From NCBI RefSeq assembly GCF_003346715.1, contig NZ_QQPQ01000037.1:1-47816 (forward strand): a DNA stretch of 47,816 bases. The letters run 5' to 3'. Positions 1-8,242 of the stretch are shown piece after piece. The notes beneath the pieces are model-generated. The model was not told where the DNA came from, did not search any database, and saw only the letters and a program-made list of their open reading frames with translations. Both the position numbers and the translations under genes were made by a program. The DNA is from Oceanispirochaeta sp. M1. GTDB taxonomy: Bacteria > Spirochaetota > Spirochaetia > DSM-2461. Position 1 is the stretch's first letter. The number at the start of each line of letters is the position of its first letter.

Positions 1-2
1 AA

Positions 3-110
3 CTATATGATTATGTAAATTGGTATAATAATAAAAGGATTCATGGGTCTCTGGGGTATTTAACACCAGTGGAATACAAAACTTTGATGTCCGAGAAAAT
101 AGTGTCCTAA
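3..110 (+). CDS. IS3-family transposase OrfB, C-terminal fragment (cut by window edge)
   Basis: Frame 3 from the window start reads without a stop for 35 codons and ends in TAA at 108-110. The peptide contains YNNKRIHGSLGYLTPVEY, the signature C-terminal block of IS3-group OrfB (rve integrase) transposases, which cut and join the ends of the element. The N-terminal DDE core lies outside the window, so intactness cannot be judged. The stop is followed within a few bases by a sequence resembling the right terminal repeat of an IS3 element, so the gene sits at the end of its IS as usual. Confidence 0.9.
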   Translation, partial: LYDYVNWYNNKRIHGSLGYLTPVEYKTLMSEKIVS

Positions 111-126
111 AAGGGGTTGCCGATCC
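103..126 (+). repeat. probable right terminal inverted repeat of the IS3 element
   Basis: The bases just after the transposase stop read, on the opposite strand, TGGATCGGCAACCCC followed by TTTTAGGACAC. This is the general look of IS3-group ends, which start TGGATC or TGATC and finish in GGACAC. The matching left end is outside the window, so the boundary and any target duplication cannot be checked. The repeat overlaps the TTG proposed as start of the next gene. Confidence 0.5.
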
Positions 127-2072
127 AGATCGAATCGATCTATGTGCTGGACCTGCTTAACACGACTCTGGATGAGAAGGCACTGGGCTGCCTCTTTCTC
201 TTTGCCCCGCTCCTTTTGCTTTTCAACAAGTCCAGAGGAAAGAACTTCCTCACCCTTAACGCCTTTGTTCTGATCGTCTCCCGCCTTCTCCTACCCCAGG
301 TGAGCCATTCCCTGCGCATCGTCGTTGCCGGGACGGGGGTATCGGCCTTCCTCCTCTATTTAATGGTTTTTCTGGAGAGAAACGGAACAGGGGAAGATTC
401 TCAAGAGAATATCTCCACAGGCTCGGCGATCGCCCTGGCCCTCCTCCTCTCCATCTTCTTTCGTGCCCTGGGATCAACAAGGGATTATTCCCTCCATGGC
501 TGGGGTCAGATCCACGGATGGATACTCGGAGGAATCTCCCTCTTTATCCTGGTTCAGAGCCGCGATGATGAGATCAACAGAAAGTCCGAACCCCGGGGGG
601 AACTTTCCTCCATTCTGGGGATGATCGGCATCATCACATTTGTCTACTTTCTCTTTCAGAATCCCGGTATCATAAGCCGCTGGTCGGGGATCTCCTATCC
701 CCTGGTGATGATCCTCTCATCCCTGGTGTTCACAAGCTATCTGCTGAGCGCCTCTTTCTGGAAAAAGACACTCATTCCATCGGAAAAGAAGCCCTGGCTG
801 CTGATCACCGTGAATCTCCTTTTTCTCACGGCACTGATGAGAACGATTCTCTTAAACCGGGTCGCTTTTCCTATGACCCCCGCCTCAACGGCTGTCATAG
901 TTACCCCTCTCTCCTGGTACGCTCATATCCCGACGGTTCTGATGATCCTCCTCTCGTCGGTTCTCTTTCTCAATGCCGATGTTTTTGCATCGAGAATTGC
1001 CGCAAAGAGTCTCTCTCCGGCTAAAGCGGCCCTCGCCTGGTGGACGGGGACATTCACCCTCCTCATTCTGATCTTTGTCCTGATCTTCACCAATATCTGG
1101 GCCTATGTTCCCCCCGTCAGCCTGATATTCCGCAACCAGTTCTACCTTCCCTTTCTCATCACCGGCCTTATGATGATTATCCCCCTGCTTCTGCAGAAAA
1201 AGGGACCTGAGTCTCCTGCTGATGATTCGGGCGAGAGAAAGCCTTTAATGGTTGTTTCCCTGATGATCTTCTTTCTCACCATTGCTGCAGTAATCTTTGT
1301 ATCGGCCCGCCCCGAAGCTGTAGGCAAGGCTCCACAAGAGCTTATTGTGATGACCTATAACTGTCAGCAGGGAGTCGACAAGGATGGGAACCTGGCCCTG
1401 GATGAGCAGCTGGCTGTCATCCGCTCGATAAATCCTGATATCCTGGTCCTCCAGGAGAGCGATTCTCCCCGTATTTCCCGGGGCAATGTGGATGTTGTAC
1501 GTTTCTTCCAGGATGGGCTGGACTACTACGCCTACTTCGGTCCCACCACCGTGTCGGGGACCTTCGGCACAGCGATTCTTTCACACTTTCCACTGGAAAA
1601 TCAGAGATCGGTCTACACCTACAGCTCCGACGATGAAGTGGCAACCGCTGTGGCCGAGTTCTCTCTCGGTGAGAAGTCTGTGGGAATCATCTGCGTACAC
1701 CCTTCGGGGAATGAGGATGTGAACAGGATCTTTACAGAAACCCTGATCGAGACGGCCTCTTCCTTTGATAATGTGATAGTTATGGGAGATTTCAACATGA
1801 GAGAGTACTCAGAAACCCTCCGGGCCATAGGCGATGTCTTAAATGACTCGTGGCGCGTTCTGAATCCCATCGGCCGGGTTTCCCTGGAGGAACTCGAAAG
1901 CCGATCTGAAGAGGAAGAGGGGGACTTTGCTCATGGCGCCCCTACTTTGAAAAGAAGAATCGATTACATCTTCCTCTCCGAATCCTTCGAGGTGCTAGAT
2001 TCCGAGTACATCTCCAATGAGGCATCAATGACGGACCATCCGGCCCACTGGGCGAGAATCCGCCTGAAGTAA
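117..2072 (+). CDS. Polytopic membrane protein with C-terminal endonuclease/exonuclease/phosphatase (EEP) domain
   Basis: The 651-residue product has about ten hydrophobic segments over roughly the first 400 residues. A soluble EEP-superfamily domain of about 240 residues follows. The expected metal and catalytic motifs are present: TYNCQQG (about 411), VLQES, a VHPSG histidine, GDFNMR (about 556), RRIDYIFLS, and the terminal TDHPAHW. The family hydrolyses phosphodiesters (nucleases, sphingomyelinases, inositol phosphatases). Membrane-anchored versions are thought to act at the cell surface, but the substrate here is unknown. The TTG start at 117 lies inside the terminal repeat of the adjacent IS element. 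GTG at 144 is the first in-frame start beyond it, so the native 5' end may have been replaced or lost. A hairpin terminator follows the gene. Confidence 0.8.
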   Translation: MPIQIESIYVLDLLNTTLDEKALGCLFLFAPLLLLFNKSRGKNFLTLNAFVLIVSRLLLPQVSHSLRIVVAGTGVSAFLLYLMVFLERNGTGEDSQENISTGSAIALALLLSIFFRALGSTRDYSLHGWGQIHGWILGGISLFILVQSRDDEINRKSEPRGELSSILGMIGIITFVYFLFQNPGIISRWSGISYPLVMILSSLVFTSYLLSASFWKKTLIPSEKKPWLLITVNLLFLTALMRTILLNRVAFPMTPASTAVIVTPLSWYAHIPTVLMILLSSVLFLNADVFASRIAAKSLSPAKAALAWWTGTFTLLILIFVLIFTNIWAYVPPVSLIFRNQFYLPFLITGLMMIIPLLLQKKGPESPADDSGERKPLMVVSLMIFFLTIAAVIFVSARPEAVGKAPQELIVMTYNCQQGVDKDGNLALDEQLAVIRSINPDILVLQESDSPRISRGNVDVVRFFQDGLDYYAYFGPTTVSGTFGTAILSHFPLENQRSVYTYSSDDEVATAVAEFSLGEKSVGIICVHPSGNEDVNRIFTETLIETASSFDNVIVMGDFNMREYSETLRAIGDVLNDSWRVLNPIGRVSLEELESRSEEEEGDFAHGAPTLKRRIDYIFLSESFEVLDSEYISNEASMTDHPAHWARIRLK

Positions 2073-2102
2073 AGGAATCGCCCTTGATTTAAGCGGATAA
2101 TG

Positions 2103-2134
2103 GGGTGCTTTCTTACTGAAAGCACCCTCTTGTT
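2103..2134 (+). terminator. Rho-independent terminator after the EEP gene
   Basis: A perfect 9-bp stem, GGGTGCTTT / AAAGCACCC, with a 7-base loop is followed by TCTTGTT. It lies 30 bases after the EEP stop codon and before the DinB-like gene, and points rightward. Confidence 0.75.
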
Positions 2135-2205
2135 AATACAGTAAAATATTTACAGTGCACCACTTGTCGGCTTTAAAACTCGTAAATAACAAACAGGAGA
2201 TTCTG

Positions 2206-2679
2206 GTGAGAGAAGAATATATCAATCAATTCCGTCATTTCTGGAGAATGTTTGAAAAAATAGTAAGTGATTTTGATGCACATACCTGGATTCATTCCGG
2301 CTTTGCTTTGACAACTCCCGCCCTGGTTGCTTTTCACATTCTTCAAAGTACTAAATATTACAGTGGTGATTCATCTCCGTTTGTATATGAGTCCGGGAGA
2401 TCTATTGCAACAGATTCAGGTAAACTTGAGACTCGTGATCTGCCTTCAAAAGAAGACATCATTTATATGATGCAATCCGTAAAAAGTAACACTGAAAAAT
2501 GGCTGCGGAATATAAAATTTGAAGCTGATAACAATGATTATAAATGGACTGGGTTGACCAGGCTGAGTGTGGTCCTTTTTTTAATCAGACATAGTCAATT
2601 TCATCTTGGTGAGATTAATGCATTACTCAATGAATATAAAAATGGCAAGGCAGAAGACCATTACGCCAATACAGTGTGA
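2206..2679 (+). CDS. DinB-superfamily (four-helix metal-binding) protein
   Basis: The 157-residue protein has two segments typical of DinB/YfiT-like folds: PALVAFHILQSTKYYSG near the N-terminus and FLIRHSQFHLGEINALL near the C-terminus. Their histidines are the expected metal ligands of the four-helix bundle. Family members include thiol S-transferases and damage-induced proteins of unknown role, so no reaction is assigned. An upstream GTG at 2155 keeps the frame open, but GTG 2206 has AGGAGA five bases before it and removes a segment without family character, so I chose it. The gene stands alone between a terminator and a small membrane gene pair. Confidence 0.6.
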   Translation: MREEYINQFRHFWRMFEKIVSDFDAHTWIHSGFALTTPALVAFHILQSTKYYSGDSSPFVYESGRSIATDSGKLETRDLPSKEDIIYMMQSVKSNTEKWLRNIKFEADNNDYKWTGLTRLSVVLFLIRHSQFHLGEINALLNEYKNGKAEDHYANTV

Positions 2680-2819
2680 GATAATCATGGATAAAAAGAC
2701 TCTACAGCCATATATATTAACCACTCAATCCTGAATACCAGCCACTCATTTTATAATAATTTCCAAAATCAACAACTATGGGCATAATATTTATATAAAT
2801 GGCTGAGAAAGGAGTTCAA

Positions 2820-3227
2820 ATGAATACTAACGAGAAGCGTGACACACTGGATATAAAAGTGAAGCTTTCAACTTTATGGATTGTTGTCATGTTTAATATG
2901 CTTTTTGCTGATGTCCTTGGATTTATGACTCCGGATTTCCTGGTAATACTGGAGACCGGAATGGCTGGGGAGGTTCGAATTACCCAGGGGATTTTATTGG
3001 TCTTTGCCGTAATTCTTGAGATTCCAATTATCATGATTATTCTATCCCGTGTATTAAAGTATAAATTAAATCGCCTTGCAAATATCATCGCATCTGTAAT
3101 CACAATTCTGTTTGTGATAGGAGGCGGATCTCTGGATCTTCATTATATCTTTTTTGCATCTGTAGAAGTGCTGTGTATGCTGCTGATTATCTGGTACTCA
3201 TGGAAATGGCCTGAGCAGGAATCTTAA
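2820..3227 (+). CDS. DUF6326-like four-helix membrane protein (first of a tandem pair)
   Basis: A 135-residue protein with four predicted transmembrane helices. It begins KLSTLWIVVMFNMLFADVLG and ends in a conserved IIWYSWKWP, which matches my recollection of the DUF6326 family of small membrane proteins of unknown function. ATG 2820 was preferred to ATG 2799 because AAAGGAG stands five bases upstream of it. The stop is two bases before the start of the next gene, a clear paralogue, so the two are probably cotranscribed and may work together in the membrane. No catalytic residues are recognised. Confidence 0.65.
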   Translation: MNTNEKRDTLDIKVKLSTLWIVVMFNMLFADVLGFMTPDFLVILETGMAGEVRITQGILLVFAVILEIPIIMIILSRVLKYKLNRLANIIASVITILFVIGGGSLDLHYIFFASVEVLCMLLIIWYSWKWPEQES

Positions 3228-3229
3228 TT

Positions 3230-3595
3230 ATGGAAAAAACCCGGATAATACTTTCAGGATTATGGATTTCTCTGATGATGACCTATTTTTTAGGAGATGT
3301 GATGCGAATCTTTGCCGGCGATTTTCAGCCGGGGAAGATTGGTGATATGGAGCCCTCTCAGGGGATGTGGCTGGGAATCGCAGCGGTAATGCTGATACCC
3401 ATTATTATGGTTGTGTTGACTCTGTCATTGAATTATCCTGCCATTCGCTGGGTGAATATCTCCATTGCCATATTTTTTATTGTTTTTAATATCGCCGGCT
3501 TACCATATCCGGGCTGGTATGACAATTTTCTGATAATCGTGAGTTTTGTGTTTAATGCACTGACCATATGGTATGCCTGGAGATGGGCAATCTAA
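3230..3595 (+). CDS. DUF6326-like four-helix membrane protein (second of a tandem pair)
   Basis: A 121-residue protein with four hydrophobic helices, a GLWISLMMTYFLGDVMRIF N-terminal helix and a C-terminal TIWYAWRWAI. It shares the length, helix spacing and terminal W-Y-x-W-[KR]-W pattern of the preceding gene, so this is a tandem duplication that has diverged. The start lies two bases after the previous stop. Function is unknown. The next gene is convergent. Confidence 0.65.
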   Translation: MEKTRIILSGLWISLMMTYFLGDVMRIFAGDFQPGKIGDMEPSQGMWLGIAAVMLIPIIMVVLTLSLNYPAIRWVNISIAIFFIVFNIAGLPYPGWYDNFLIIVSFVFNALTIWYAWRWAI

Positions 3596-3631
3596 GAGAG
3601 CTTTACTCCTCGGTTTGGAGATAGAAGCCTC

Positions 3632-4459
3632 CTACTCCTGCACGGCCAGAAAATGACTGCGCAGAGTTTTGGGAGGCAGGCCCAGTATCTTTTTAAAAAC
3701 CCGGGAAAAGTATAAGGGGTCCCGAAAACCGCAGCGGTATGCCGCCTCTGTGACACTGCAATCGCCCTGTAAAAGGAAATTGCAGGCCTGCAGTACCTTT
3801 TCCCTCTGAATACAATAGGTCGGGGAAAAACCCAGCTCCTTTTTAAACAGGGCGTTTACATACTCGGGAGCCAGGTTGAACTCATCTGCCAGATCCTTCC
3901 GGCTCAATGGACGTTGAATGTTTTCATTAATGAACTGAAGCATCCGCTCCATTCGGATCGAGAGGGGATCTGTACCATCCTGCCACCGGGAGGCACAGTA
4001 AAGCCAGATTTCACGGCAGACTGTACCCGCCAGTTCTTCATTATATGGGCCGTATCCTTCATACAAAGCAGTACAGCGGCGGAATAGCTCATCCATCAGA
4101 GCAAAATCAGAACTGACGTCGGTTATAGTCTGGGGGGTGGGAGAAATTGGACAGAAAAGAGCTACTCCTTTCGGCCCCGATAATGGCAGACAATGGATGC
4201 AGGAAATAGCTCCACCGGGGAGGCAGCTGTACAGGTAGTGTTCTATCCCGGGAAGGATGAGCAGAACCATCCCCTCTTCCAGATCCCGTGGATCAGCTCC
4301 CGACATTTCGTATCGAAACTTTCCCCGACGAATCAGAATCAGCTCGTAATCGGGTATCCTCCGCGGTCCCCAGACCGATTCAGCATCAAGGTTGAAATAA
4401 TTGGCAAAATTCACAAGCGGGTGAATATCGGCTATCTGCATAATCTTACTATTGTCCAT
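3632..4459 (-). CDS. AraC-family transcriptional regulator with N-terminal cupin sensor
   Basis: The 275-residue protein has an N-terminal cupin-like sensor (residues about 20-110, including PDYELILIRRGKF) and a C-terminal double helix-turn-helix (about 170-270). The latter contains the AraC signatures RPLSRKDLADEFNLAPEYV and CGFRDPLYFSRVFKKILG. It is divergent from the URO-D homologue at 4561, with about 100 bases between the starts, so it most likely controls that gene in response to a small carbon compound. Length and architecture are normal for AraC/RhaS-type sugar regulators. The effector cannot be read from sequence. Confidence 0.85.
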   Translation of the reverse strand: MDNSKIMQIADIHPLVNFANYFNLDAESVWGPRRIPDYELILIRRGKFRYEMSGADPRDLEEGMVLLILPGIEHYLYSCLPGGAISCIHCLPLSGPKGVALFCPISPTPQTITDVSSDFALMDELFRRCTALYEGYGPYNEELAGTVCREIWLYCASRWQDGTDPLSIRMERMLQFINENIQRPLSRKDLADEFNLAPEYVNALFKKELGFSPTYCIQREKVLQACNFLLQGDCSVTEAAYRCGFRDPLYFSRVFKKILGLPPKTLRSHFLAVQE

Positions 4460-4530
4460 ATACTCATTATCATTATCTATTTTTCACTGCCTGAAAAGGA
4501 TTTAGAATAGATTCAGAGAAATATAAATCT

Positions 4531-4543
4531 AATATTTGTACAT
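4531..4543 (+). promoter_or_regulatory. 13-bp motif shared in inverted orientation with the upstream region of another URO-D gene
   Basis: AATATTTGTACAT lies 17 bases before the URO-D start at 4561. Its exact reverse complement occurs at 29972-29984, upstream of the URO-D gene at 30059. The TGTACA core is palindromic. It may be a common operator or promoter element. An isolated 13-mer match is weak statistical evidence. Confidence 0.3.
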
Positions 4544-4560
4544 GACAACAAGGGGAACTT

Positions 4561-5727
4561 ATGACATTTCGAAAAAATACCATGGCTATATTAAACTACG
4601 AATCATATGACCGCCTACCACTGGTACACTTTGGATTCTGGCCCGAAACACTGAAAAAATGGGCCGACCAGGGGCACCTGACTCCCAGGGAAGCCCGTTC
4701 CTGGGGAGACGGAAACAAGGCAGACCTGATCATCGGAGGGAAACTGGGATTCGATTTCAACTGGTCCATGCATCACGGAGTTCTCACTGGTCTTTTCCCT
4801 CCTTTCATTCCCAAGGTGATCAATCGTTTCGAAGATGGACGAATCCACAGCCTCAATGATGAGGGTGTAATAGTGGAAACAAAAAAAGGGGTCGTATCGA
4901 TTCCCAGTGAGATCGACCATCTTCTGAAAAACCGAGGCGATTGGGAAAAACACTTTCGAAACCGTATGAAACCCCGATCCGCAGCACGGCTTTTTCTTTC
5001 CCTTGTCCCTTCGGGAAAGCGCATGGTCCCCTACTTCACGGGAGGAAGTATCCTGGCAAACAAAGCTCTGGAAAAACGTCAGTATCCCGCCAGTCTCTAT
5101 GCCGGAAGTATAATCGGAACACTGCGCAATATAGTGGGAGTAGAGAACTTAAGCTATCTGACGGTCGACGATCCGGGCCTGCTGAAGGAGATGGTTGATG
5201 CCTTCGGTGCAGTGAGCTTTGGTCTGGTGAAAAAAGCTCTTGAGTCGTGTGCGAAGTATGACTTTCTCCATTTCTGGGAGGATATATGCTACAACCACGG
5301 GCCTCTCATCAATCCTACCCTGTTTACCGAACTGGCTGGACCTCACTATAAGAAAATCACTGATCTGGCACGAAAGCATGGTGTGCAATTCAGTTCAGTT
5401 GACTGCGACGGCAAAATCGACACTCTACTGCCAATCTGGCTTGAAAATGGTGTGAACATCATGTTCCCCATTGAAGTGGGAACATGGAAGGCCAGTATTG
5501 CACCATGGAGGGAAAGCTATGGCCGGGAATTGCGGGGCGTGGGCGGGATGGATAAAGTGGTCTTTTCAAAAGACAGAAAAGCCATAGATCAGGAGGTGGA
5601 ACGCCTCAAGCCTCTGGTCGATCTGGGAGGTTACATTCCCTGTCCCGATCACCGCATTGCTCCCGATGCCGAGTGGGACAATGTACGCTACTACTGTGAC
5701 AGGATGAACGAAGTATTCAACCGTTAG
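4561..5727 (+). CDS. Uroporphyrinogen decarboxylase (URO-D) superfamily protein, module 1
   Basis: The 388-residue protein has a URO-D/COG0407-type TIM barrel: an N-terminal RLPLVHFGFWPE strand, HFWEDICYNHGPLINPTLF, and a C-terminal barrel section. Relatives outside true HemE include cobalamin-dependent methyltransferases (MtaA, CmuA, MtbA). Where these carry an H-x-C zinc motif, this protein has SSVDCDGKID, so one ligand is Asp-Cys rather than His-Cys. AAGGGG stands six bases before the ATG. It is divergent from the AraC gene and is followed by a TetR gene and a GPH transporter, which suggests catabolism of an imported sugar-like or methylated compound. HemE itself is unlikely because four divergent copies occur in this window. 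Confidence 0.75.
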   Translation: MTFRKNTMAILNYESYDRLPLVHFGFWPETLKKWADQGHLTPREARSWGDGNKADLIIGGKLGFDFNWSMHHGVLTGLFPPFIPKVINRFEDGRIHSLNDEGVIVETKKGVVSIPSEIDHLLKNRGDWEKHFRNRMKPRSAARLFLSLVPSGKRMVPYFTGGSILANKALEKRQYPASLYAGSIIGTLRNIVGVENLSYLTVDDPGLLKEMVDAFGAVSFGLVKKALESCAKYDFLHFWEDICYNHGPLINPTLFTELAGPHYKKITDLARKHGVQFSSVDCDGKIDTLLPIWLENGVNIMFPIEVGTWKASIAPWRESYGRELRGVGGMDKVVFSKDRKAIDQEVERLKPLVDLGGYIPCPDHRIAPDAEWDNVRYYCDRMNEVFNR

Positions 5728-5732
5728 GTATA

Positions 5733-5789
5733 AGCCAATTAACACATTGATATCCGGTCATCCCCCTCCAACGGAGGGAAGGATTGGCT
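5733..5789 (+). terminator. hairpin after the URO-D gene
   Basis: An outer pair AGCCAAT / ATTGGCT encloses an inner CCCTCC / GGAGGG stem with an AAC loop. There is no good U-tract, so this may be a weak terminator or a structured intergenic RNA between the URO-D and TetR genes. Confidence 0.35.
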
Positions 5790-5849
5790 GCAATGAGCTT
5801 TCTTGTTTATTCTATAGAGGAATGATATTGTAATTACTTGTTAAAACAG

Positions 5850-6461
5850 ATGGAAAAAAGAACGACAAAAGAACGCATATTAGAAGAAGCAGAGAAACAA
5901 TTTATTGAATTGGGAATTGCCGGTACTCAGATGAAAGATATAGCACTGGCTGTAAATTTAAATCGCCGTACCCTCTATCGTTATTTTCCGACAAAAGATG
6001 AATTGGCTTTTGAAATTGAAATGATTGTCATGAAACAGATAGACGAATACCTCTCTCTCAAATTAAATGATATAAGCAATGAAACAGGTTATGAAAAAGT
6101 CGTAAGATATTTTGATAACGTGAGTTTTGACGATATTAAAGATTTATTAAAATTCACAGCAGAATTCGACCGGTATTTCCAGGACGAATATCCCACACCC
6201 CAGCTTGAAAAATCATTTGTGAGGTCATTAGACCCTCAAAAAGACCAGTTATATCAATATATCAGTGAAGGGATAGCTGATGGTTCCATACGGGATGATA
6301 TAAGTGCAGATGACTTATTTCATTTTATCAGTCAGGACTTTTTCGCCTTATTCCAACGGCTCATCTTAAGAGAAAAACATCTGAAAAATGAATATTGTGA
6401 TCAGGTGGACTTTCAGGAATTGTTTAAAAAAATTTTATTGAGCGGTATCAGAAAAAACTGA
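5850..6461 (+). CDS. TetR-family transcriptional regulator, module 1
   Basis: The 203-residue protein has an N-terminal HTH (residues about 5-50: TTKERILEEAEKQF ... MKDIALAVNLNRRTLYRYFPTKDEL) and a helical effector domain. It resembles the TetR at 32957 in the HTH and in the late segment IADGSIRDDI versus MADGSIREDM, so the two regulators are paralogues. ATG 5850 was chosen over TTG 5838. No strong ribosome-binding site is seen. A short ORF (ATG ATA TTG TAA) preceded by GAGG lies just upstream. It probably controls its own gene and the following transporter. Confidence 0.85.
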   Translation: MEKRTTKERILEEAEKQFIELGIAGTQMKDIALAVNLNRRTLYRYFPTKDELAFEIEMIVMKQIDEYLSLKLNDISNETGYEKVVRYFDNVSFDDIKDLLKFTAEFDRYFQDEYPTPQLEKSFVRSLDPQKDQLYQYISEGIADGSIRDDISADDLFHFISQDFFALFQRLILREKHLKNEYCDQVDFQELFKKILLSGIRKN

Positions 6462-6513
6462 GCTGAAGATCATAAAAATCTATTTCATTTTTTTTATTTA
6501 ACTCAAGTGGACT

Positions 6514-6538
6514 GATCAATAATTATGCTCCATTGATC
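6514..6538. promoter_or_regulatory. candidate operator between TetR and transporter genes
   Basis: A 7-bp inverted repeat, GATCAAT / ATTGATC, with an 11-base AT-rich spacer lies between the TetR stop and the GPH transporter. The size and spacing suit a dimeric regulator such as the adjacent TetR. The evidence is only positional. Confidence 0.3.
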
Positions 6539-6723
6539 TCAGGTCTCTGAGAGGGAGCTGGTGTCAGACTTATTCCATTCTCCATGTTAAAGTCACTGGT
6601 GAGACATGTGTCTTTTTTTAATATCCAGTCCTCATAAATCGCTTGTCAAATAGAAAATCGTCATCTATAGTAATCGAAGCCTCGCGTGTGGCTTCACCTA
6701 ATCATCATAAAAGGAAATTATCC

Positions 6724-8112
6724 ATGAAAGAACAAATAGAGAAAATGCCCCTGTGGAGAATTATAATGTATGCACTGGGGCAGTTCGGCTGGTCAATTCT
6801 CACAACCATGGCCGGTCTTGTTACATATTTTTACATCCCCCCTGAAACGGGACAGGCTAACTTTCCCGTATTGATTACCCGTGAAGCAATTTTCGGAATG
6901 ACAGTAATCGGACTTAGCGGGTTCCTGGCACAGATTGCCGGACTATTTTTTGATCCCATGATAGGCGCTCTTTCCGACAGAAGTAAATCCAGGATTGGAC
7001 GTAGACGATTATTCATGCTCATCAGTGCTCTTCCCGTTTCAGTAGTCGGTTATTTTATCTTCCATCCACCGACATCCGGTCCAAGCAGCCTGAATGCTCT
7101 ATGGCTGGTAGGAGCTGTTGTACTCTTCAATCTTCTTATGTCAGTTTACAGGATGCCCTATGGAGCTCTGATACCGGAAATAGGACATACATCAAAGGAT
7201 AGAATGTTCCTGTGTACAGTTACATCAGTCGCCTGGGCTTTCGGATTTCTCCTGGCAGGTCAGCTTATCTACCTTTTCAAGGACATGTTACAATCAGCCG
7301 GAATGTCTCCGGTCACAGCCTTCCGCACTCTAATGGCCGGTTTCAGTATTCTTGGATTTTTACTAATGATTCTACCTGTTATTTTTGTTGATGAAAAACG
7401 TTACTGTTTCGGTAAAGTATCAGAAGAGAAACCAATTGAATCTATAATAAAAGCCTTCCAGAACAAAGACTGGGTGATTTTCACTTTAAGCACGACAGTC
7501 TATTTCATGACAGATATTTTCCTGCAGCTGGGTATAGTTTATTACATAACCGTACTGATGGGACTTTCTGAATCGTGGGTTGCCATCATGGGAGCCGCCA
7601 TGTTCGGAATGAGTTTCCTCTGGTATCCCTTTGTAAATATTATTGCGGAAAAAATCAGTAAAAAGAAAATGGTTATATTCTCTTTCATCCTTCAGACCAT
7701 AGCCTTCGCTATGATTGCCGTCGCAGGTAAGGTTCCCGGAATTTCAACCATGGCCTGGGCTTGGATCATTATCTTTCTTGAAGGGATAATTGCATCAATT
7801 GCCGGCATTGTACCGGGAGCCATTGCTGCCGATATTATCCGTGCCGATGCCATAAGAACAGGAGTTCACAAAGAGGGTGCATATGCTGGAGCCGGAAGTT
7901 TCTTTATGAAAATTCCCATGTCTCTTCCCCCTCTGGTGATTCCGACACTTCTTCTGCTGGGAAGAAGTCCGGACAATGATCTGGGGGTTAGGCTATTGGC
8001 GGTTGTTGCCCTGGGATTAATGATAATTTCTTTAATTATCCTCTTATTTTATAATGAAAAAAGGACTGTCGAGACTCTTGCCAGTGAAAATATTGAATTC
8101 AAGAAAGCCTGA
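6724..8112 (+). CDS. MFS transporter of the GPH (glycoside-pentoside-hexuronide) symporter family, module 1
   Basis: The 462-residue protein has about twelve transmembrane helices. It shows the GPH/MelB signature FFDPMIGALSDRSKSRIGRRR after helix 2 and a matching central loop. GPH proteins import glycosides, pentoses or hexuronates with Na+ or H+. A TTG at 6643 extends the frame by 27 residues of low-complexity polar sequence. ATG 6724 gives the usual short N-terminus and has AAAAGG nine bases before it. Together with the upstream URO-D and TetR genes it forms a transport-plus-enzyme module that recurs at 30-36 kb. The substrate is unknown. Confidence 0.85.
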   Translation: MKEQIEKMPLWRIIMYALGQFGWSILTTMAGLVTYFYIPPETGQANFPVLITREAIFGMTVIGLSGFLAQIAGLFFDPMIGALSDRSKSRIGRRRLFMLISALPVSVVGYFIFHPPTSGPSSLNALWLVGAVVLFNLLMSVYRMPYGALIPEIGHTSKDRMFLCTVTSVAWAFGFLLAGQLIYLFKDMLQSAGMSPVTAFRTLMAGFSILGFLLMILPVIFVDEKRYCFGKVSEEKPIESIIKAFQNKDWVIFTLSTTVYFMTDIFLQLGIVYYITVLMGLSESWVAIMGAAMFGMSFLWYPFVNIIAEKISKKKMVIFSFILQTIAFAMIAVAGKVPGISTMAWAWIIIFLEGIIASIAGIVPGAIAADIIRADAIRTGVHKEGAYAGAGSFFMKIPMSLPPLVIPTLLLLGRSPDNDLGVRLLAVVALGLMIISLIILLFYNEKRTVETLASENIEFKKA

Positions 8113-8178
8113 TTCAGTGGAAATCTGCACCCGGGATGTACAGCCGCAGTCGCTCTTTTTTCAGAAAATGGAGACCCC

Positions 8179-8213
8179 TGTAAATTATGTAAACTGTGTA
8201 AAAGATCTGTAAA
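8179..8213 (+). promoter_or_regulatory. four TGTAAA direct repeats
   Basis: TGTAAA occurs at 8179, 8188, 8197 and 8208, that is, with 9, 9 and 11 base spacing, immediately upstream of the small exported protein gene. Such regularly spaced direct repeats are typical of multi-site regulator binding or of chance in AT-rich DNA. No regulator can be assigned. Confidence 0.35.
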
Positions 8214-8242
8214 CAATTAGTCTCTTTCCTTCCCAGGAGGTC

